DNA of 64,000 nt, from contig CAKOQQ010000005.1 in assembly GCA_934101425.1 (NCBI GenBank), positions 62,001 through 126,000 of the forward strand, written 5' to 3'. Of this stretch, positions 61,838 to 64,000 are shown piece by piece (position 1 is the stretch's first letter; each line of letters begins with the position of its first letter). The stretch is from an uncultured Bacilli bacterium. Lineage in GTDB: Bacteria > Bacillota_I > Bacilli_A > RF39 > UBA660. The position numbers and the translations under genes were made by a program. The notes under the pieces were generated by a model. That model did no database searches, was not told the origin of the DNA, and was given only the letters and a program-made list of their open reading frames with translations.

Positions 61838-62959
61838 TCATTGTTTTATAAATTCATATCTTTCATTGTAGAATATAAATATTGTTTTAACTGCCATAAT
61901 TATAGGTGTTGCAACAATCATTCCAATTATACCCCAGAAATGTCCAAAAATCAATAGTCCAATAATAATTGTTACTGGATGTATCTTTGTTGCTTTACTC
62001 ATAATCATTGGTTGTAAGATATTTCCTTCAATTCCTTGAATTACAGCTATAACAATAAGTGTTAAAATTCCAATAGTTGGACTCATAGAGAATCCTACAA
62101 TAACTGCTGGTGCTCCACCAATATATGGTCCTGCATAAGGAATAATATTTGTTATTCCACAGAATAATCCAAATAATAATGGTGATCTAAGTCCTACTAA
62201 CCATAATCCAAATGATGTTATTAAGAATATTCCTGTACAATCTATTATAGTTCCTGTTACAACACTTCTTAATGAATCATCTACTTCATCTAGTAATTCA
62301 CCTGTAGATTTTCTTATCTTTTTAGGTAAGAATGAAATCATAGTTCCTTTTTCATTGAAGCTTACAAGTAAGAAGAAACCTATAATTAAACCTATTAAGA
62401 ATGTTCCAAGTCCTGAGAATACACTTTTTACTACATTTACAGCAATACTAGGTAATGAATTAATTAAATTATTGCTAAATAATTCTAATTGACTAAATAA
62501 ACTATCTTTAGCGGATGATGCATCAAATGCTTCTATTTTATCTAATTTATAAAATACATCATTTATCCATACTTCTACTTTATCAAATACAGTTGGTAAA
62601 CTATTTACTAAATCATTTATTTGTTCTGATATAACTGGTACTATAGCTCCTATTATAACAGCTAAAACACCAATAAATAAAATATAAGTAATAAGAGTAC
62701 CAATCCATCTTCTTATACCTTTTCTTTGTAACCAACGTACAAAAGGATCAAATAACCAAGCTATAAATAAACCTATAAATGCTGGTAAAAGTACTTTTAA
62801 TATACTTAATACAAATACCATTATCTTTGATTCTTCTAGTGTTATAATTGCGATATAAATAACTGCAATAATAAGCATTATATACATTATTTTAAGTATT
62901 TTTTTACTAAGACTAATAACTTCATTGAGTTTTGTATAATCTACTTTTTTATCTCTCAT
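61838..62959 (-). CDS. AI-2E/PerM family transporter (YtvI-like)
   Basis: 373 residues, eight membrane helices in the 2+1+5 arrangement of the family. Motifs: FIAWLFDPFVRWLQRKGIRR, a soluble stretch between helices 3 and 4 (NDLVNSLPTVFDKVEVW), FGLFCGITNIIPYAGPYIGGAPAVIV-type sequence and QGIEGNILQPMIMSK. Family members export autoinducer-2 or act as ion antiporters. Single gene ending just before the T-box leader. Confidence 0.87.
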   Translation of the reverse strand: MRDKKVDYTKLNEVISLSKKILKIMYIMLIIAVIYIAIITLEESKIMVFVLSILKVLLPAFIGLFIAWLFDPFVRWLQRKGIRRWIGTLITYILFIGVLAVIIGAIVPVISEQINDLVNSLPTVFDKVEVWINDVFYKLDKIEAFDASSAKDSLFSQLELFSNNLINSLPSIAVNVVKSVFSGLGTFLIGLIIGFFLLVSFNEKGTMISFLPKKIRKSTGELLDEVDDSLRSVVTGTIIDCTGIFLITSFGLWLVGLRSPLLFGLFCGITNIIPYAGPYIGGAPAVIVGFSMSPTIGILTLIVIAVIQGIEGNILQPMIMSKATKIHPVTIIIGLLIFGHFWGIIGMIVATPIIMAVKTIFIFYNERYEFIKQ

Positions 62960-63075
62960 AACTCACCTCATTTTTATTATAACATTTATATATAAAAATT
63001 ATAACATTTGTGTAAATATTAGTAAATTATTTTTACTTAATTTTACATATATGATATAATTATCTAGGTGATTTT

Positions 63076-63948
63076 ATGGTTAAAAATATAATTAGTGGAT
63101 GTTTAGTCGGTATAGCAAATATTATACCAGGTGTTAGTGGCGGTACTATAATAGTTCTTACAGGTTTATTTGATAGAACTATGGAATCTATATCTAACTT
63201 AGTTAATTTAAAAATAAAATTTAAAGATAAATTAAAAGATATATTCTTTTTACTACAAGTAGGAATTGGTATTTTAATTGGTCTTGTTTGTTTTGCTAAA
63301 GCATTAGAATACTTATTTGTACATTATGAAATACAAACATTACTTTGGTTTACTGGCCTTATTATATTTAGTATTCCAGTAGTTAAGAAAAGTGAAATAC
63401 CAAATAATAAAATAAATTATTTTTACCTTATATTAGGTATATTACTAATACTTATTATAAATATATTTGGTACTGGTAGTACCGAAAATATAGTTCCACT
63501 TAATGATTTACTAGCTAAAAATATTAATTTAATTTATATATTAACTTTAGTTGGTATTGGATTTATAGGTGGAGCTACTATGATATTCCCTGGTGTTAGT
63601 GGATCTATGGTATTACTTATTTTAGGATACTATCACTTATTTAAAGGATATGTTGCAAATGCTACTATGTTTAGTTTAGGTGCTGATTACTTAAAAATAT
63701 TCTTTCCACTAGGCTTTATAGCTCTTGGAGTTTTACTTGGTATTGTACTTAGTTCAATGTTACTTAATAAATTTATTAAGTTAAATAAAGTTAATTTAAT
63801 GAGTTTTATAATAGGTCTTATAATAATGAGTTCTATTATAATTATTCCTACTAGTGGTTATAATGTTACTAATATAATAACGGGTATTATATCATTCTTA
63901 TTTGGTGGTGCTATAGTTATTTATATAGAAAAGAAGCTTAATAATTAA
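63076..63948 (+). CDS. DUF368 membrane protein
   Basis: 290 residues with about eight to nine membrane helices. GIANIIPGVSGGTI at about 12-25 and GGATMIFPGVSGSMVLLILG at about 170-189 are the two half-repeat motifs of DUF368. Members are implicated in undecaprenyl phosphate or polyprenyl lipid translocation (PopT group). It would work with UppP and PAP2 enzymes of this window in recycling the wall lipid carrier, which is inference. Confidence 0.88.
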   Translation: MVKNIISGCLVGIANIIPGVSGGTIIVLTGLFDRTMESISNLVNLKIKFKDKLKDIFFLLQVGIGILIGLVCFAKALEYLFVHYEIQTLLWFTGLIIFSIPVVKKSEIPNNKINYFYLILGILLILIINIFGTGSTENIVPLNDLLAKNINLIYILTLVGIGFIGGATMIFPGVSGSMVLLILGYYHLFKGYVANATMFSLGADYLKIFFPLGFIALGVLLGIVLSSMLLNKFIKLNKVNLMSFIIGLIIMSSIIIIPTSGYNVTNIITGIISFLFGGAIVIYIEKKLNN

Positions 63949-63960
63949 GCTTCTTTTTTT
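63930..63960. terminator. Bidirectional terminator after the DUF368 gene
   Basis: GAAGCTTAA / TTAAGCTTC with T run; contains the DUF368 stop and directly precedes the stop of a leftward frame. Confidence 0.8.
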
Positions 63961-64000
63961 ATATTTCTTCTTCAATTCTAATTAATTGATTATATTTACA
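63959..64000 (-). CDS. C-terminal end of a leftward gene cut by the right edge (uncertain)
   Basis: 13 codons ending CKYNQLIRIEEEI and a TAA that lies at the shared terminator. The convergent terminator and charged helical tail suggest the end of a real gene, but too little is visible to name it. Confidence 0.3.
   Translation of the reverse strand, partial: CKYNQLIRIEEEI

Overview
The window is strongly AT-rich DNA from a Gram-positive, endospore-forming Firmicute of the Bacilli. The evidence is AGGAGG-type ribosome binding sites, rpsU-yqeY, a murG-murB-divIB-ftsA-ftsZ cell-division cluster, spoIIGA with pro-sigma-E, sigma-G, a YlmC/YmxH protein and a CotD-like coat protein. TGA is used as a stop, so the code is standard and not that of Mycoplasma. 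Base composition and gene order suggest an uncultured gut lineage near Erysipelotrichia or RF39; that placement is inference. No rRNA, tRNA, CRISPR array, insertion sequence or phage module was seen.

Layout. 1-4.5 kb: leftward operon of a radical-SAM-like protein, a divergent phosphoketolase and two PHP-domain proteins. 4.7-9 kb: a MOP flippase, a membrane-anchored protein with an internal thioredoxin-like domain, and small membrane and sporulation proteins. 9-13 kb: the leftward cluster spoIIGA-sigE-gmk-PAP2-membrane protein-sigG-ymxH, with a hairpin that buries the sigG ribosome binding site. 13-14.4 kb: a prepilin-like protein with a lectin-like C-terminus carrying a GC-rich patch. 14.6-17.6 kb: haemolysin III, an acyl-CoA synthetase, and a divergent TetR regulator behind a perfect palindrome. 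17.6-23.6 kb: ftsZ, ftsA, divIB, murB, murG, uppP. 23.7-28.8 kb: a Vex/Vnc-like ABC exporter with its two-component system. 28.8-36 kb: a seven-gene lipid operon with its own two-component system. 36-42.7 kb: NUDIX, DacF-like, three VanY-like peptidases, a small cluster of cysteine-peptidase-like, ASCH and NUDIX genes, and CotD. 42.8-48.4 kb: a pilin relic, ffh, a HerA-like ATPase, ylxM, ftsY. 48.5-55 kb: RNase J, miaA, queA, tdk, yqeY, rpsU. 55-58 kb: a bacteriocin locus with two double-glycine peptides. 58-59.3 kb: a prepilin fused to a self-cleaving Hint domain. 59.3-64 kb: T-box-controlled kinase and alaS, an AI-2E transporter, DUF368.

The most unusual content is a family of prepilin-like proteins at three places. 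They share an N-terminal module (prepilin signal, then a GKMYISGYC motif about 100 residues in) and differ in their C-termini. One has a lectin-like domain whose end looks like the variable region of a diversity-generating retroelement, one has an Ig-like domain plus a Hint domain, and one is a decayed relic. Both intact genes follow the same cassette: a promoter, a 30-31 codon reading frame starting MAN and containing YNTSYIC, and a terminator hairpin whose 5' arm contains the end of that frame, directly before the pilin ribosome binding site. This looks like translation-controlled attenuation. No reverse transcriptase, template repeat, prepilin peptidase or pilus motor gene lies in the window. 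The pilin-Hint gene converges on the bacteriocin locus, so 55-59.3 kb may be a small competition island.
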